A DNA stretch of 7,581 bases from an uncultured Atopobiaceae bacterium (GTDB taxonomy: Bacteria > Actinomycetota > Coriobacteriia > Coriobacteriales > Atopobiaceae). Shown piece after piece: positions 6,211 to 7,581 of this stretch (position 1 is the first letter of the stretch; the number at the start of each line of letters is the position of its first letter). The stretch covers positions 1-7,581 of the forward strand of contig CAMYZR010000056.1 in NCBI GenBank assembly GCA_947303905.1, given 5' to 3'. Below the pieces are notes generated by a model, which ran no database searches, was not told the origin of the DNA, and saw only the letters and a list, made by a program, of their open reading frames with translations. The position numbers were made by a program, and so were the translations under genes.

Positions 6211-7476
6211 CTACTCCTGCGCGCTGGCGTTCTCGGCGTCAAGCAGCTGCTTGTCGTAGGCCTTCACGAAGGGGACGTACATGAGCACGATGATTGCGAA
6301 CATCACACAGCCCCAAATGAGACCCGGCGTGCCGTAGCTCATGAGGTTGCCCATGAAGAAGGGCAGGTTGGCCGCAGAGCCACCGGTGCCATTGGCGTAG
6401 GGCAGCAGGCCGATGAGCTTGAGCGCATGCGTGCCGAAGACCGAGATGGTCGGAGCACCGAGGACCCAGGGGATGAAGATGATCGGGTTCAGAATCATGG
6501 GCATACCGAAGTAGGCGGGCTCATCGACACCGAAGAGTGCGGGGAGAACGGCCATGCGGCTCACGGCCTTGCCCTGCTCGGACTTCATGATGAAGAGGGC
6601 GGCGACAAGCATGGGGATGGAGCCAGTGCCAAAGGTAAGGGCATCACCAGAGCAGAGGTGAGGCATAGGAGTACCAGCCTGGAAGGCAGCGAGGTTCTCC
6701 ATCTGGAGCTGCATGAAGAGCATCATGATGATGGGGCCGACGGTCATTCCGCCGTGGATGCCCAGGAACCAGAGGCCGTACAGGAAGACCATGAGGATCC
6801 AGTAGCCGAAGACGTTGGAGGACACGGACTGCAGCGGCAGGGCGATCATGGAGTAGACCAGCTGGTGGATGGTGCCAAACTCAGTGCCAGCAAAGACCAT
6901 GGAGACGATGCCGAAGAGGACCATGGCGATGGCAGCAGGGATGAGGCTGGAGAACTGGGCGCTGATGAACGGCGGAACCTGCTCGGGGAGCTTGATCTCG
7001 ACGTGGCCCTTCTGGCAGGCGAGGTAGATGCCACCGACAACGAAGGAGATGATGATGGCGCTGAACATTCCCTGCGAGCCCAGCCAAGTGGTGGGCAGGG
7101 TGGACGGCGCGAAGGGCTCCTCGGGGATGATGTAGGGCGTGCAGATGAGGAAGCATGCGAGCGAGGTGATGCCGACCGCCATCTCGGAGCGGGCGCACTT
7201 GGTGTGCTGCGCGAAAGCATAGGCTACCAAGAATGCCAGGTAGGCTCCGATCATACCGGTCGTCCACTGGTAGATGGTGTTGAGCACGGTAACTGCGCCA
7301 GTGGAGGTGATGAGCGTTTGGTATGACTCGATGCCGATGCCCTTGAAGAGCGCTGCGAACGAGCCGAGCATAGTGATGGGCAGAAGCATCATGAAAGCGT
7401 TCATGATGACATGGATGACCCAGTTCTGGGCGATCTTGCCGGAGATAGCGGTGAGCTTCTCGATAAGCTGATTCAT
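6211..7476 (-). CDS. PTS EIIC permease, lactose/cellobiose/chitobiose (CelB/ChbC) family
   Basis: The 421-aa protein is strongly hydrophobic with about ten membrane segments, e.g. residues 22-45, 74-90, 101-117, 137-155, 180-197, 222-240, 244-257, 286-297, 325-340 and 385-404. Key family motifs are FLGIHGG at 237-243, with H241 matching the substrate-contacting His of ChbC-type EIIC, and GVDEPAYFGMPMILNPIIFIP at 316-336, the usual 'NEP..FG.P...NP' block. It has DEP here, keeping E319. EIIC forms the membrane channel that imports a disaccharide while EIIB phosphorylates it. No EIIA or EIIB is fused or adjacent in the window. An AGGAAGG-like purine-rich site precedes the ATG. It appears to be first in the transcript, given the -10-like TATACT and dyads upstream. 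Family is confident; cellobiose versus chitobiose or another beta-disaccharide cannot be decided. Confidence 0.92.
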   Translation of the reverse strand: MNQLIEKLTAISGKIAQNWVIHVIMNAFMMLLPITMLGSFAALFKGIGIESYQTLITSTGAVTVLNTIYQWTTGMIGAYLAFLVAYAFAQHTKCARSEMAVGITSLACFLICTPYIIPEEPFAPSTLPTTWLGSQGMFSAIIISFVVGGIYLACQKGHVEIKLPEQVPPFISAQFSSLIPAAIAMVLFGIVSMVFAGTEFGTIHQLVYSMIALPLQSVSSNVFGYWILMVFLYGLWFLGIHGGMTVGPIIMMLFMQLQMENLAAFQAGTPMPHLCSGDALTFGTGSIPMLVAALFIMKSEQGKAVSRMAVLPALFGVDEPAYFGMPMILNPIIFIPWVLGAPTISVFGTHALKLIGLLPYANGTGGSAANLPFFMGNLMSYGTPGLIWGCVMFAIIVLMYVPFVKAYDKQLLDAENASAQE

Positions 7477-7510
7477 GGTTCCCTTCCTTCTCCTATTACC
7501 TTGTGTTCGT

Positions 7511-7536
7511 GCCGTCTAGTTGGCCGACTAGACGGC
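7511..7536. promoter_or_regulatory. 26-bp near-perfect dyad in the EIIC leader
   Basis: GCCGTCTAGT (7511-7520) and ACTAGACGGC (7527-7536) are a perfect 10-bp inverted repeat around the 6-nt centre TGGCCG, whose core GGCC is itself symmetric. It ends 35 nt before the EIIC start codon. No T-tract follows on either strand, so it is not a terminator. It is a good candidate operator for the locus regulator or a leader hairpin; which one is not decidable by eye. Confidence 0.6.
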
Positions 7537-7545
7537 GATGGCATG

Positions 7546-7557
7546 GGAGAGCTCTCC
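7546..7557. promoter_or_regulatory. 12-bp perfect palindrome GGAGAGCTCTCC near the promoter
   Basis: This is a perfect 12-bp palindrome, 14 bp from the -10-like TATACT and 9 bp from the larger dyad. It would lie just downstream of the predicted transcription start, a classic repressor position. Function is inferred from position and symmetry only. Confidence 0.4.
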
Positions 7558-7571
7558 TTCTCGTCGAAGAC

Positions 7572-7577
7572 AGTATA
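7572..7577 (-). promoter_or_regulatory. Probable -10 box of the EIIC/glycoside operon promoter
   Basis: TATACT on the minus strand matches TATAAT at 5 of 6 positions. The matching -35 would fall beyond the right edge and cannot be checked. It is about 100 bp upstream of the EIIC start codon. Confidence 0.5.
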
Positions 7578-7581
7578 GGAT

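Noticed and set aside
6187..7326. 379-aa plus-strand frame rich in Asp, Glu, Gly and His
   Set aside because: Its composition is what the complement of a hydrophobic membrane-protein gene gives; the EIIC on the minus strand explains the region.

Overview
The window is about 60% G+C, densely coded, with strong GAGGAG-type ribosome binding sites and short intergenic gaps. Together with the PTS and GH1 sugar cluster and the style of the proteins, this suggests a host-associated high-G+C actinobacterium of the Coriobacteriia (an Olsenella/Atopobiaceae-like organism). That placement is an inference from protein character and composition, not from a marker gene.

Layout. (1) Positions 1-352, minus strand: the N-terminal part of a DUF89/ARMT1-like (damage-control phosphatase family) protein that runs off the left edge. 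(2) 353-455: an AT-rich divergent control region with phased TAGCA/TGCTA half-sites. (3) 456-1398, plus strand: a two-gene type II toxin-antitoxin module, a RelB/DinJ-like ribbon-helix-helix antitoxin overlapping a PIN-domain toxin by 11 bp. (4) 1419-1469: a strong hairpin between convergent genes, probably a bidirectional terminator. (5) 1485-7476, all minus strand: a five-gene beta-glycoside locus. In transcription order it is PTS EIIC (CelB/ChbC-like), YdjC/ChbG-family carbohydrate deacetylase, RpiR/SIS regulator, a GH1 glycosidase with the non-phospho signature, and a GH1 6-phospho-beta-glucosidase. (6) 7477-7581: the leader of this locus, with a -10-like TATACT at the right edge and two strong dyads.

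How it could work together. EIIC would import and phosphorylate a beta-linked disaccharide with EIIA and EIIB that are not encoded here. The ChbG-like enzyme would remove an acetyl group if the sugar is N-acetylated. The phospho-GH1 would cleave the 6-phospho-disaccharide, and the second GH1 would handle unphosphorylated glycosides. RpiR would sense a phosphosugar through its SIS domain. The set parallels the E. coli chb (chitobiose) operon, with RpiR in place of ChbR and GH1 in place of the GH4 enzyme ChbF. The last three genes are tightly coupled (8-bp overlap, then a 5-bp gap). Larger gaps before the deacetylase (75 bp, with a hairpin) and before rpiR (229 bp, with a dyad) suggest internal control points.

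No RNA genes, insertion sequences, CRISPR arrays or attachment sites were seen. The most unusual points are the RelB-PIN pairing, the Asp in place of the usual metal-binding His in the deacetylase, the mixed phospho/non-phospho GH1 pair, and the structured intergenic regions.
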